Assembly: GCF_051955275.1 (NCBI RefSeq)
Contig: NZ_JBQCGW010000219.1
Span: 19,756 to 83,755, forward strand
Reading direction: 5' to 3'
From: Pseudobacter sp051955275
GTDB lineage: Bacteria > Bacteroidota > Bacteroidia > Chitinophagales > Chitinophagaceae
Length of the DNA stretch: 64,000 nucleotides
The notes beneath the pieces were generated by a model. The model was not told the DNA's origin. It was given only the letters and a program-made list of their open reading frames with translations, and ran no database searches. Of the stretch, positions 10,040-18,320 are shown piece by piece (within the stretch, counting starts at the first letter, position 1; every line of letters starts with the position of its first letter). The position numbers were made by a program, and so were the translations under genes.

Positions 10040-13000
10040 TTACAGGTCCAGTTTAAGGCCTACATTATATACTTTCTGCACTGGGTAAGCAAAACCATTA
10101 CCCGCCAGTTCAGGATCCCATAATTTGAAACTGCTGAAAGTAAGCAGGTTCAATCCGCTGAAGTAGATACGTACACTATTCAGGAAAATGGAATTCGTCC
10201 ATCTCTTGGGAAAAGTATATCCTGCTTCCACTGATTTCAGACGCACAAAGGAACCGTTGCGCAGCCACCAGGTGCTGGGCTGTGTATTATTGGCAACTTC
10301 GTATGTGGCAAGCCGTGGCCAGAGTGCATACAGGTTCTGGTTCTCTTCGCTCCAGTGATCCTTTGCATAGGCATCCAGGATCTGCGCATTGTTGGCAAAT
10401 GGAGCGGTACCGAAGATATTATCGTCGAAATTGGTAGTAGCCGTAGGATTGATGAAGAAGGAAGACCTGGCCGATCCCTGGAAGAAGGCGCTGAGATCAA
10501 AACTCTTATACCCTACAGAGAAACCGAAACCATAGATGATCTGAGGCGTGGATGGCAGACCGATCGGCACCTGATCGTCCTGGTTGACCACTCCATCTCC
10601 ATTGATATCACGGTACTTGATATCACCGCCTTGAGGACGGGCGTTACCAAACAATTGTACAGGAGAGTTCTGCGCTTCCTTATCATCAACAAACAGCCGC
10701 TCTGCAATATATCCGAATGGCTGATTGATCATTTGTCCTGCATAGAATCTCCATGGATATTTATACTCGGGTTCTTCCCAGCGGTCCACCCTGTTTTGAG
10801 TGGCAGTGAAGTTACCCAGTACAGACACCCAGAGATCTTTGGAGATATCCTGACGGTAGTTCACGCTCAGATCGAGACCTTTTGAAGAAGCCCTTCCCAG
10901 GTTAGCCCGGAGGTTACCATCTGCCGTTCCTTCGATACCAACAGAAACAGGAATGTAACCACGACGGATAAGGATATCATACCTGTCTTCGTGATATACT
11001 TCCGCAATGATATTCAGTTTGTCGAAGAATGAAACTTCGAGTGCGAGATTGCTCTTACGACCGGTTTCCCAGGTCACATCAGGATTGGGATAGGCGTAGA
11101 TAGCGGTACCCGCCATGCTTACACCGTTGTTGGTACCGAAGTAAGCGCGAGGGCCACCATTGGGCGCCACATTACTCAGGTAGAAGAAACGCTGTGTTCT
11201 CGGATCACCCACATTATCATTACCCACCAGACCAAAACTACCACGCAGTTTCACCCTGTTTACCACACGGGCAATATCCCCCTTCCAGAATTTCTCATTG
11301 CTGATCAGCCAGCCTGCGCCGATAGTAGGGAAGAAACCGAAGCGGTGATCCGGTGCAAATTTCTCGGAACCGTTATAACCGAAGTTGAATTCAGCAAAGT
11401 AGCGGTTGTCAAATGAATAACTCGCCCTGCCTGACAAACCGAGGTTACGGTTGGGCAATGATGCCTGCAGGTTGCCTGCATTTCCATTCAATGTCTGCTG
11501 ACGTGATCCAACGATAGAACCACCAAGAGTATGATCTCCGAATGTGCGGCTATAATCCACGCGACCGAGCATATAGATATAGGTGTTCAGCCATTTGGGA
11601 CCTTCATTGTAACTGAGGTATTCACGGGCCGCTCCAGGCTGGTTGTTGAGCCATGTGAGTTTGTATTCACCCGTTTTCTCATCAAAGCTGGTAGCATCGT
11701 AATAGAATGGCTGATAGTTACGGCTCACATCGAAGTAAGCATAACGATTGGTGCTGAACATACCGAAGAAGGTAAGTCCGGGCGTAATGAACTTCAGGTT
11801 CTGGCTCAGTTCAAACTGGGCAGACATCCTTGATTCAGAGAAAGTTTTGTACCCGAACATCAGTGACGCGTAAGGGTTCGACTGAAGGTTACCGTTACGA
11901 AGCCTGTTGCCGAAGAGAATATGTTTTGTATTCCTGTTGGCGCTGTCAGGCTGCCAGAAAGCAGGGAATCCAACCGGTGTGGAGTGAAGCACCTGTGAGT
12001 ACAGGTCAGTGGCAAAGCCGCCACCCTGGTTACTGATAGGGCCCATGTATTCGTTGAAGTTGCCCCAGAGGCGAACACCTACTTCCGTTGTTGAAGAAAG
12101 TTTGAGACTGGTGTTTGCCCTTAGCTGGTAGTTCTCGAATTTCATGCCCGAGTTGAAATTATTCACGGAGTTCATTCTGAGAATACCATTGTCCCTGGAA
12201 TAAGAACCGGCAACATAATATTTTGCGTCCTTGTTACCACCGCTCACACTGAAGTTGGCGCGGTAAGTCTGGGTCTGGTCTTTAAAGAGTTCTTTCATCC
12301 AGTCCACAGCGGGGTAAAGTAACGGATAAATGCCGCCTTCACCATCCAGCGTTTTCTGTGTACCGATGATCTGATTCTGTGAGAATTCAGGAGCCCGGAA
12401 TGGAGGTCTTGTAACCAGCGCTTCGTTGTACAGCTTCATATAGGTTACAGGATCTGCCAGCTTCAGGCTTTTGGTATTGGAAGAGATAGCAGATTCTGCG
12501 CGCAGTTCTACCCTCGCCTTGCCTGCCTTACCTTCTTTGGTTGTTACCAGGATAACGCCGTTAGCCCCACGTGCACCGTAGAGTGCGGCAGCGCTCGCAT
12601 CTTTCAGGATAGAAAAACTGGCGATATCATCCACCTGCAACCTGGCGAGGTCGTTGGCCGACAATTCAATATTATCTACCAGGATCAGCGGGCTTGCGCT
12701 GTAACCCAGTGTGGTTACACCACGAATGAAGAACGATGAATTATCCAGACCTGGCTGGCCTCCGCGCTGAAAACCGATCACACCGGCAATCTTACCTGCC
12801 ATGGCATTGGTAAGGTTACTGGCAGGGATCTTCAGCTCCCCCGGCTGAATGGAGGTCACCGATCCAACCACAGCCTCTTTTCTTTCACGACGGCCATAAG
12901 CTGTTACCACCACAGCGCCGAAAGTATCAACGATGGTGGCAAGATAAACAGTAGCGGGCCTCCCCTTCTGTACTACCACCTCTTTGGATTTGTATCCCAC

Positions 13001-13276
13001 AAAGGAAAATTCCAGCAGCGCCTGGTTGGCCGAGATATCCAGATGGAACTCGCCGGACTTATCTGTACTGGTCCCCTGTTTGGTACCCTTGATCACCACA
13101 GAAACACCATTGATGGGCAGCCTTGTAGTGCTGTCCATCACATACCCTGAAAGAGGGCCCGTCTGTGCTGATGCGTGATTTGAAATGTAAAAGAAAGAGA
13201 AGAAAAGAAGCACTGGTGCCAGTAAGCGGGAGGGCGAATGCTTCCGGATGCTTATGCAAGCGAATCTGATATTCAT
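10040..13276 (-). CDS. SusC/RagA-family TonB-linked outer-membrane transporter
   Basis: A 1078-residue TonB-dependent transporter that imports oligosaccharides with its SusD partner. An unusually basic N-terminus precedes the hydrophobic core, and cleavage is expected after ASA (about 38). Then come a carboxypeptidase-regulatory-like domain (about 42-120; GPLSGYVMDS, KGTKQGTSTDKSGEF), the TonB-box region FGAVVVTAYG, the plug (about 130-245, ending GARGANGVILVTTK) and a large barrel whose last strand is VYNVGLKLDL. Unlike the other two SusC proteins of this window it has no STN domain, which agrees with control by the GntR-type regulator instead of a sigma/FecR pair. It is first in the locus, 76 bp downstream of a probable operator. 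Confidence 0.95.
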   Translation of the reverse strand: MNIRFACISIRKHSPSRLLAPVLLFFSFFYISNHASAQTGPLSGYVMDSTTRLPINGVSVVIKGTKQGTSTDKSGEFHLDISANQALLEFSFVGYKSKEVVVQKGRPATVYLATIVDTFGAVVVTAYGRRERKEAVVGSVTSIQPGELKIPASNLTNAMAGKIAGVIGFQRGGQPGLDNSSFFIRGVTTLGYSASPLILVDNIELSANDLARLQVDDIASFSILKDASAAALYGARGANGVILVTTKEGKAGKARVELRAESAISSNTKSLKLADPVTYMKLYNEALVTRPPFRAPEFSQNQIIGTQKTLDGEGGIYPLLYPAVDWMKELFKDQTQTYRANFSVSGGNKDAKYYVAGSYSRDNGILRMNSVNNFNSGMKFENYQLRANTSLKLSSTTEVGVRLWGNFNEYMGPISNQGGGFATDLYSQVLHSTPVGFPAFWQPDSANRNTKHILFGNRLRNGNLQSNPYASLMFGYKTFSESRMSAQFELSQNLKFITPGLTFFGMFSTNRYAYFDVSRNYQPFYYDATSFDEKTGEYKLTWLNNQPGAAREYLSYNEGPKWLNTYIYMLGRVDYSRTFGDHTLGGSIVGSRQQTLNGNAGNLQASLPNRNLGLSGRASYSFDNRYFAEFNFGYNGSEKFAPDHRFGFFPTIGAGWLISNEKFWKGDIARVVNRVKLRGSFGLVGNDNVGDPRTQRFFYLSNVAPNGGPRAYFGTNNGVSMAGTAIYAYPNPDVTWETGRKSNLALEVSFFDKLNIIAEVYHEDRYDILIRRGYIPVSVGIEGTADGNLRANLGRASSKGLDLSVNYRQDISKDLWVSVLGNFTATQNRVDRWEEPEYKYPWRFYAGQMINQPFGYIAERLFVDDKEAQNSPVQLFGNARPQGGDIKYRDINGDGVVNQDDQVPIGLPSTPQIIYGFGFSVGYKSFDLSAFFQGSARSSFFINPTATTNFDDNIFGTAPFANNAQILDAYAKDHWSEENQNLYALWPRLATYEVANNTQPSTWWLRNGSFVRLKSVEAGYTFPKRWTNSIFLNSVRIYFSGLNLLTFSSFKLWDPELAGNGFAYPVQKVYNVGLKLDL

Positions 13277-13351
13277 ATTTAAGCAATTGTAGTTTTGATA
13301 TGCATGGCCTTTTCCATGCTAGTATATCATAATAAATGGTATAGGGTCCAT

Positions 13352-13373
13352 CTGTACTATACTATACTATTCC
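13352..13373 (-). promoter_or_regulatory. Probable operator of the GntR-type regulator, upstream of susC
   Basis: On the plus strand this site reads CTGTaCTATaCTATaCTA followed by TTCC, a run of pentamer repeats. The same box, CTGTnCTATnCTATnCTA with all 15 fixed bases identical, occurs at 18196-18213 in front of the regulator gene, in the same orientation to transcription. It lies 76 bp from the susC start, in the only long gap of the locus. A copy of TAGTATA at 13320-13326 faces TATACTA at 13358-13364, a possible second half-site. Binding is inference. Confidence 0.55.
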
Positions 13374-13425
13374 ACTAAATTATCATAAATTTCCGAACCA
13401 CCAAAAAAATGTGCGGCTTCATGCA

Positions 13426-13459
13426 AATGGCCCTGCCTGCTACCGCAAACAGGGCCATT
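13426..13459 (-). terminator. Hairpin after the GH27/GH36-clan gene, probable terminator
   Basis: A perfect 10-bp stem (AATGGCCCTG with CAGGGCCATT) encloses a 14-base loop 20 bp past the stop of the symporter-glycosidase operon. On the minus strand a run of seven T follows only after 15 more bases (13403-13409), so termination may be weak and some read-through into susC is possible. Confidence 0.45.
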
Positions 13460-13478
13460 CGTTGGGTGTGCCCAGTCG

Positions 13479-15497
13479 CTATTTAATCTGTAATATCACT
13501 GCATCGGCAGCAGGTACAGTTATGCTCCGTTCTGCGGATAAAGTACGTGTTTCCCCGGAAAAAAGTTCTTTCACGGTAAGACCTTTACCCTTTTTAGCGG
13601 GCAGAATGTATTCAGGGATGCTGATCTGCCGCGCCGTATTTCCATAATTGAAGAAGGCTACATGCAATACATTTCCATCCCTGCGATACAGTTGCTCCAC
13701 TCCTTTGTTTCCGGTATTGCCGATAAGCGGGCGGAAGCCCTTGCCTTTGGCGGTGAGCGCCAGCAGTTCTTTGTTCTGCAGCAGTTTCTTTGCAGTGGCG
13801 GTCCATTTCCCGGTACTTGAATAATCATCTCCTGTGATCACAGAACCTGTTACCAGTGCAGAAGCCAGCCTGGCCCTGTTCACGCCATCCTGCTCTTCCA
13901 CAAATACCACATGGTCCGCATCCGCAAAATCATAGAGATAAGATTGCCACCAGCCATAGCCACTGCTGTTCATGGTATACTCCGTATGTTCCAGCGTGCT
14001 CCAGGCATCGCAGGCAATGCGGCGCATATGCACGTAACGGGCCGTTGCCAGGTTGGGAGAAATGGCAGCATACACCAGCATCTTATTATCCAGCACACTG
14101 TCAAGGAAATGCATCCCAATTTTGAATGCCTGCATACCGGTAGTCACTTTGGGATCATAGAATCTGTCCGACTCCTGACAGCCATGTCCCAGAAAATCGA
14201 TCTTGATCATTTCAAAACCGAGGTCCTTCATTTTATTGATAGTATGCACAATACGTTTCTGCGTGGCAGGATGCGTGGGGTCCATCGCGCGGCCTCCGTC
14301 GATATCCAGCATGCGGCCATGCTGGGTGGTCCAGGTTTCTTTGTAAGAATATCCCGTGCTGCCTTCTACTCCACGATCAGATTTACCCCAGTCGGCAAAG
14401 GGCGTCCAGTATATACCGGGCTTGAGCCCTTTAGCGTTACAATGCGCCACAAACTCTTTCAGCTTGCTCACATCTCCATCGATGCCATATGTAGTGAAAT
14501 TGTCCCAGAACGCATCCAGATCGATGAACAGGGTACGGTCCGCATTCCTGAACCCTTTGAGACTGTCAGCAAAGAAGTCCACCACTTTCATGGCCTGCTC
14601 GAATTTTATTTTCTCTTTCAATACCCCCCAGCTGTTCCAGCCCATGGGTGTTGCCTTTTTCCAGTCCGCAATGGAGCGCGCATGAAGTTTCCTGTTCTGC
14701 TTCGCGAAGTTCTCCAGGCCATCGCGCCAGTCCCCACCAATGGTGACAAGGATCCTGGGCGATTCCACCAATCCGTTAACCGGCAGCACTTTACCATGAG
14801 GGATCACATCATGGGTAATGGTGCTATCGGTGAAGCCTGACCGGATTTCCAGCTTAGCCGATTTTCCATCAGCGCTTCCTTTCAGCAGGAAACCTGTCTT
14901 CCAGTCGTCCTGCTCCAGCGACCCGATCACCACGCCCTGGTTATCTTCCACATTGTAGATGGCCCCCAGTTCACTTCCATTGAAACTGGCATTGGCCAAC
15001 GGCATGGCATTGTACCTTGCCCACATATCATTATCGAAAGGAATGAAGAGCGCGCGGTTATCTCCCGCTTTGTTCCACTGAAAATTTTCTGTTGTGAATG
15101 GAGACATATAACGCATAGCCCCTGAATTACGCACCAGTAACTGCGTCATGAATTCTTCTTTCCCGGGAAATACATAAATGAGTTGTTTCAGGGAAGGATC
15201 GTTCGCAAAACTGAACGCATATAATTTTGTTTTACCCAGGTTGGTTTTCATATCACCGATGGTGTACGTGGCTTTGCCCAACTGACGGCTGTCTGCATCC
15301 TTGTCTGCGCCATAACGGAATGAAGCATCCTGCACCAGCAGTTTGCCATTCCTGATAATATCGTACACACCCTTTTCGAGTTTATAAACGATCCTGCTGT
15401 TTGCGCCTACCGGAATCGTCAGTTCCCGCTGCGCCTTCAGTGCGGCGGGAAATGAAATACAGCAAATTGCCAGTGCTATCAGACCCTTGTTTGCCAT
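13479..15497 (-). CDS. GH27/GH36-clan (GH-D) alpha-galactosidase-like glycoside hydrolase
   Basis: A 672-residue exported enzyme of clan GH-D. A signal peptide (about 1-22, ending LKA) is followed by a 270-residue beta-sandwich domain and then a (beta/alpha)8 barrel. The barrel starts with KKATPMGWNSW (281-290), continues with LFIDLDAFWDNF and GLKPGIYWTPF, and has the predicted nucleophile in MIKIDFLGHG (D434). A later Asp in RRIACDAWSTLEH (about 497) is a plausible acid/base. The size and N-terminal domain are closer to GH36 than to the short GH27 gene at 1903, so the locus holds two different clan GH-D enzymes. It is the last gene of the operon with the regulator and symporter. Alpha-galactosidase activity is likely, though related enzymes act on other alpha-linked sugars. 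Confidence 0.8.
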   Translation of the reverse strand: MANKGLIALAICCISFPAALKAQRELTIPVGANSRIVYKLEKGVYDIIRNGKLLVQDASFRYGADKDADSRQLGKATYTIGDMKTNLGKTKLYAFSFANDPSLKQLIYVFPGKEEFMTQLLVRNSGAMRYMSPFTTENFQWNKAGDNRALFIPFDNDMWARYNAMPLANASFNGSELGAIYNVEDNQGVVIGSLEQDDWKTGFLLKGSADGKSAKLEIRSGFTDSTITHDVIPHGKVLPVNGLVESPRILVTIGGDWRDGLENFAKQNRKLHARSIADWKKATPMGWNSWGVLKEKIKFEQAMKVVDFFADSLKGFRNADRTLFIDLDAFWDNFTTYGIDGDVSKLKEFVAHCNAKGLKPGIYWTPFADWGKSDRGVEGSTGYSYKETWTTQHGRMLDIDGGRAMDPTHPATQKRIVHTINKMKDLGFEMIKIDFLGHGCQESDRFYDPKVTTGMQAFKIGMHFLDSVLDNKMLVYAAISPNLATARYVHMRRIACDAWSTLEHTEYTMNSSGYGWWQSYLYDFADADHVVFVEEQDGVNRARLASALVTGSVITGDDYSSTGKWTATAKKLLQNKELLALTAKGKGFRPLIGNTGNKGVEQLYRRDGNVLHVAFFNYGNTARQISIPEYILPAKKGKGLTVKELFSGETRTLSAERSITVPAADAVILQIK

Positions 15498-15536
15498 AAT
15501 GAGTTTAGTTCAGATGTTTGGTTGAAAAATATTGTA

Positions 15537-17138
15537 TCAGCCTGCAATACCAAGTGGTGAAAAAAGGATGAACATTCCCACCATCATTGCAAGCAGTATC
15601 ACATAATACAGGTACCTGTTCTTCCAGGGAGCAATATCCACCGCTGCCTGCCTCGGCAGGTGGAAAGGCTGTGCCAGCGGCCTGATGCGGCCTATAAGCA
15701 GCATGATGCCTGTGGTAACCAGGAACAGGATGGCCAGCACGTGCAGGTAATGCATTTTAAGATCGAAGAGAAACTGCGTGGCGGTATACACCACAACAAA
15801 AAAGAGGATCCCCACCTTCGCTGCAATGGCCGGAACTTTTTTGGTGAGGAGTCCAACCACCATGATGGTGAACACAGGCACACTGAAAAAGCTCGATACC
15901 TTCTGCAGGTAATTATAGAACCCTCCTTCAAAATACATGATATAGGGAGAGAAGAGGATGGCCAGCACCGTAACACTCAGCTGCAGCATCTTCCCGCTGC
16001 GCAGGAGCTTCCGTTCATCAGCCTTCTCTCCTTTTCTTTCCATGAATGGCTTGAAAAGGTTCATGGTGAAAAGCGTTCCCGTACTGTTGAGGCCGGCATT
16101 GAACGTACTCAACGCCCCACCAAAGACCACAGCCGCCACCAGGCCGATGAATACCGGGGGCAGGATATCGCTCACCAACCTCGGGAATGCCGTGGCCGTA
16201 TTATCCAGACCTGGATAGAGATGAACGGCAATAAGCCCGGGTACATTCAGCAGCAGTGGCGCAAACAATTTACCCACCACCGCCAGTGAAATTCCTTTCT
16301 GGCTTTCGGCCAGGTTCTTTGAGGCCAGGGCTTCCTGCACAATATATTGTTCCATGCCCCAGTAATAGATATTCACCAGCAGCATGCCGGTGAAGATAGT
16401 GCCGAAGGGCAGCACATCCCTGGGACCGCCGATTGAATTCAGGTGATCTTTATGTGCCAGCGTCAGTGTTTTTACACCCTGCCAGAGATCACCATTGCCC
16501 AGGTATTTGAAACCGAAATACACGATCATACTTCCGCCGATCAGCATTCCGATACCCTGCACCACATCCGTGATGGTTATGGCGCGCAGCCCACCCAGTA
16601 CATTGTACAGGGCACCCACCACTCCCACTACCAGCACCAGTAATTGTATGGCCGAAAAATAACTGATGCCCAGCCACTGGTCGATATGAAAGATGCCGTT
16701 GATAGCTACTGCCGATCCGTACAATACAGATGGAATGAGGTTTACAAAGTATCCGAGCAGGAAGATGATGCTCACGATGCGCTGCGTTTGCGCATCAAAT
16801 CTTTTGGCGAGAAAATCAGGAGTGGTCACAGCACCGATCTTCAGGTACATCGGCATCATGAACTCGGACACAACCAGCATGGCCAGCACAGAGCTCATGC
16901 CCCATGCCATTACAGACATATTGGTGGTGTAAACAAATTCATTTTCCCCGATGAACTGGTTGGCGCTCATATTGGTGAGGAACATGGAGCTGCCGATCAT
17001 CCAGAAGCCCAGGCTGCGATTGCCCAGGTAAAAACCAACAGGTGTCTGCTGCTGTTTTTTACGCCTGGTCACATAGATGGAAACCAAAGCAGCGGCAACC
17101 GTTACAAAGAGGAAGCTGAATAGTATGGTCAGGTTCAT
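15537..17138 (-). CDS. Sodium/solute symporter (SSS family), probable sugar importer
   Basis: An inner-membrane secondary transporter of 533 residues with about 13-14 hydrophobic helices. SSS family marks are GNRSLGFWMIGSSMFLTNMS near residue 40, the region with QFIGENEFVY, and NVLGGLRAITITDVVQ near 180. This layout resembles bacterial sodium/glucose-type symporters. It lies 10 bp after the regulator gene and 39 bp before the GH-D enzyme, so the three form one operon. The simplest reading is that it takes up the monosaccharide (galactose, fucose or similar) set free in the periplasm by the glycosidases of the locus. The cargo is inferred from context only. Confidence 0.88.
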   Translation of the reverse strand: MNLTILFSFLFVTVAAALVSIYVTRRKKQQQTPVGFYLGNRSLGFWMIGSSMFLTNMSANQFIGENEFVYTTNMSVMAWGMSSVLAMLVVSEFMMPMYLKIGAVTTPDFLAKRFDAQTQRIVSIIFLLGYFVNLIPSVLYGSAVAINGIFHIDQWLGISYFSAIQLLVLVVGVVGALYNVLGGLRAITITDVVQGIGMLIGGSMIVYFGFKYLGNGDLWQGVKTLTLAHKDHLNSIGGPRDVLPFGTIFTGMLLVNIYYWGMEQYIVQEALASKNLAESQKGISLAVVGKLFAPLLLNVPGLIAVHLYPGLDNTATAFPRLVSDILPPVFIGLVAAVVFGGALSTFNAGLNSTGTLFTMNLFKPFMERKGEKADERKLLRSGKMLQLSVTVLAILFSPYIMYFEGGFYNYLQKVSSFFSVPVFTIMVVGLLTKKVPAIAAKVGILFFVVVYTATQFLFDLKMHYLHVLAILFLVTTGIMLLIGRIRPLAQPFHLPRQAAVDIAPWKNRYLYYVILLAMMVGMFILFSPLGIAG

Positions 17139-17148
17139 AATAAAGCAA

Positions 17149-18165
17149 TCATAAGGATCCCCTTCTCAGGAGAAGTGTGGGAATCACCAGCTGCACTTTC
17201 TCACGCGTCAGTACAAACTCAGCTGCTTTTTCCGCCATTACCGCAAAGTCTGTTGAATATGTTGTGATGCCATCGAAGATGATCTCCTTCACCACTTCAT
17301 CATTATGACTGAGGATACCAACATCCTTACCCAGCCTGAAACCTTTTGCCTTGGCATCTTTCAGCATCTGCCAGAGCTCAGCGTTGTTGATGGTGAAGTA
17401 CACATATCCTTTCTCGATGGAACCGGCAATATATTCGGTGCGTATCACGCTGTTGATCTTGAAGTCTTTCACGAACTTTTTATAGGCATTGATGATCTCC
17501 ACCGGCGTGTCGGAAGCCGGGCGGTAGTAATGGATCATCCCCTGGAATTTCCTGATGGCCGGGGCCAGTTTGGAGAAAGCGGCATAAGATGATTTCTCGA
17601 ACTCCTGCACCACGTATGAGAAATCCCCGGGCATGGGCTGGTGCCTGTCGATCATGATGAATTTGTTCAGGGGCAGCGTATTCAGAATGCCTGCCGTACG
17701 TTTATGCGGAATGGGCGCTACCACATACATGCCGTATTTGCCACGCACGCTGGCCACGATACTTTCCAGTACATCGATATTATTGTGATGGAAAAAGATA
17801 TCGATATGTGCAGTTGCGCCCAGACTGTCCCGGAAGGTTTTATAGAACACTTCCTGGAAACTGTCGAATGCAAAAATGATCAGTGCAATGCGGAGACTGC
17901 TCTCTGTATTCTCCGTGGCAACATAAAAACCGATGCGGTTCTTGGATTCAACAATGCCACGGCTCACCAGTTCTTTGTAGCCTTTGGCGATGGTTTCACG
18001 GGCGAAACCCAGTTCACGGATGAGGCTGTTGACGGAGGGCAGCATATCCCCTCGCTGTATCAGTTTATCGTTGATGGCATTGATGATACCACGTACCAGT
18101 TGTTCGTGTTTAGACAGGCCCTGGATATTCTCTAACTCCCGTACCTGCTCATAAATATTCTGCAT
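17149..18165 (-). CDS. GntR-family regulator with periplasmic-binding-protein-like sugar domain
   Basis: A cytoplasmic repressor/activator of 338 residues. The start is the ATG at 18165 (MQNIYEQ); a TTG three codons upstream is less likely. Residues about 10-75 form a GntR winged helix (RGDMLPSVNSLIRELG, ARETIAKGYKELVSRGIVES). The rest resembles a LacI/PBP1-type sugar-binding domain (RIALIIFAFDSF, GKDVGILSHNDEVVKEIIFDGITT), including the LacI-like GxxV...F.DxIT region. Bacteroidota use this HTH/sugar-domain combination in sugar regulators such as FucR of Bacteroides. It leads its own operon with the symporter, and a CTAT-repeat box lies 31 bp before its start, so autoregulation and control of the susC operon are likely. 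The effector is probably a sugar released by the locus. Confidence 0.87.
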   Translation of the reverse strand: MQNIYEQVRELENIQGLSKHEQLVRGIINAINDKLIQRGDMLPSVNSLIRELGFARETIAKGYKELVSRGIVESKNRIGFYVATENTESSLRIALIIFAFDSFQEVFYKTFRDSLGATAHIDIFFHHNNIDVLESIVASVRGKYGMYVVAPIPHKRTAGILNTLPLNKFIMIDRHQPMPGDFSYVVQEFEKSSYAAFSKLAPAIRKFQGMIHYYRPASDTPVEIINAYKKFVKDFKINSVIRTEYIAGSIEKGYVYFTINNAELWQMLKDAKAKGFRLGKDVGILSHNDEVVKEIIFDGITTYSTDFAVMAEKAAEFVLTREKVQLVIPTLLLRRGSL

Positions 18166-18195
18166 AGCAAACAATTAAAATCCCAGTTTTGCAAA

Positions 18196-18218
18196 CTGTC
18201 CTATTCTATTCTACCCTG
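18196..18218 (-). promoter_or_regulatory. Probable autoregulatory operator before the GntR-type gene
   Basis: On the plus strand the site reads CTGTcCTATtCTATtCTA then CCCTG. It matches the site at 13352 at all 15 fixed positions of CTGTnCTATnCTATnCTA and differs only at the three spacer bases. It lies 31 bp from the regulator's ATG, a position where bound protein would block transcription. Confidence 0.55.
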
Positions 18219-18261
18219 TAAATGTATTTAACTTTCTCCGATTTCAGTGCGATCCCGATAT

Positions 18262-18298
18262 AAAAAGGTCCGGTTTACCTTGTAAACCGGACCTTTTT
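18262..18298 (-). terminator. Strong bidirectional-looking intrinsic terminator after the S9 peptidase gene
   Basis: A perfect 16-bp stem (AAAAAGGTCCGGTTTA with TAAACCGGACCTTTTT) with a 5-base loop lies 22 bp past the peptidase stop. The A- and T-runs are part of the stem, so it would give a T-tail on either strand. It isolates the polysaccharide locus from the peptidase gene. Confidence 0.9.
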
Positions 18299-18320
18299 AC
18301 ATTATACATAATCTGTAACT

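Noticed and set aside
13340..13380. CRISPR-like or microsatellite repeat in the susC promoter
   Set aside because: Only three short CTATA units are present, and the same box recurs at the regulator gene, so an operator is the better reading.
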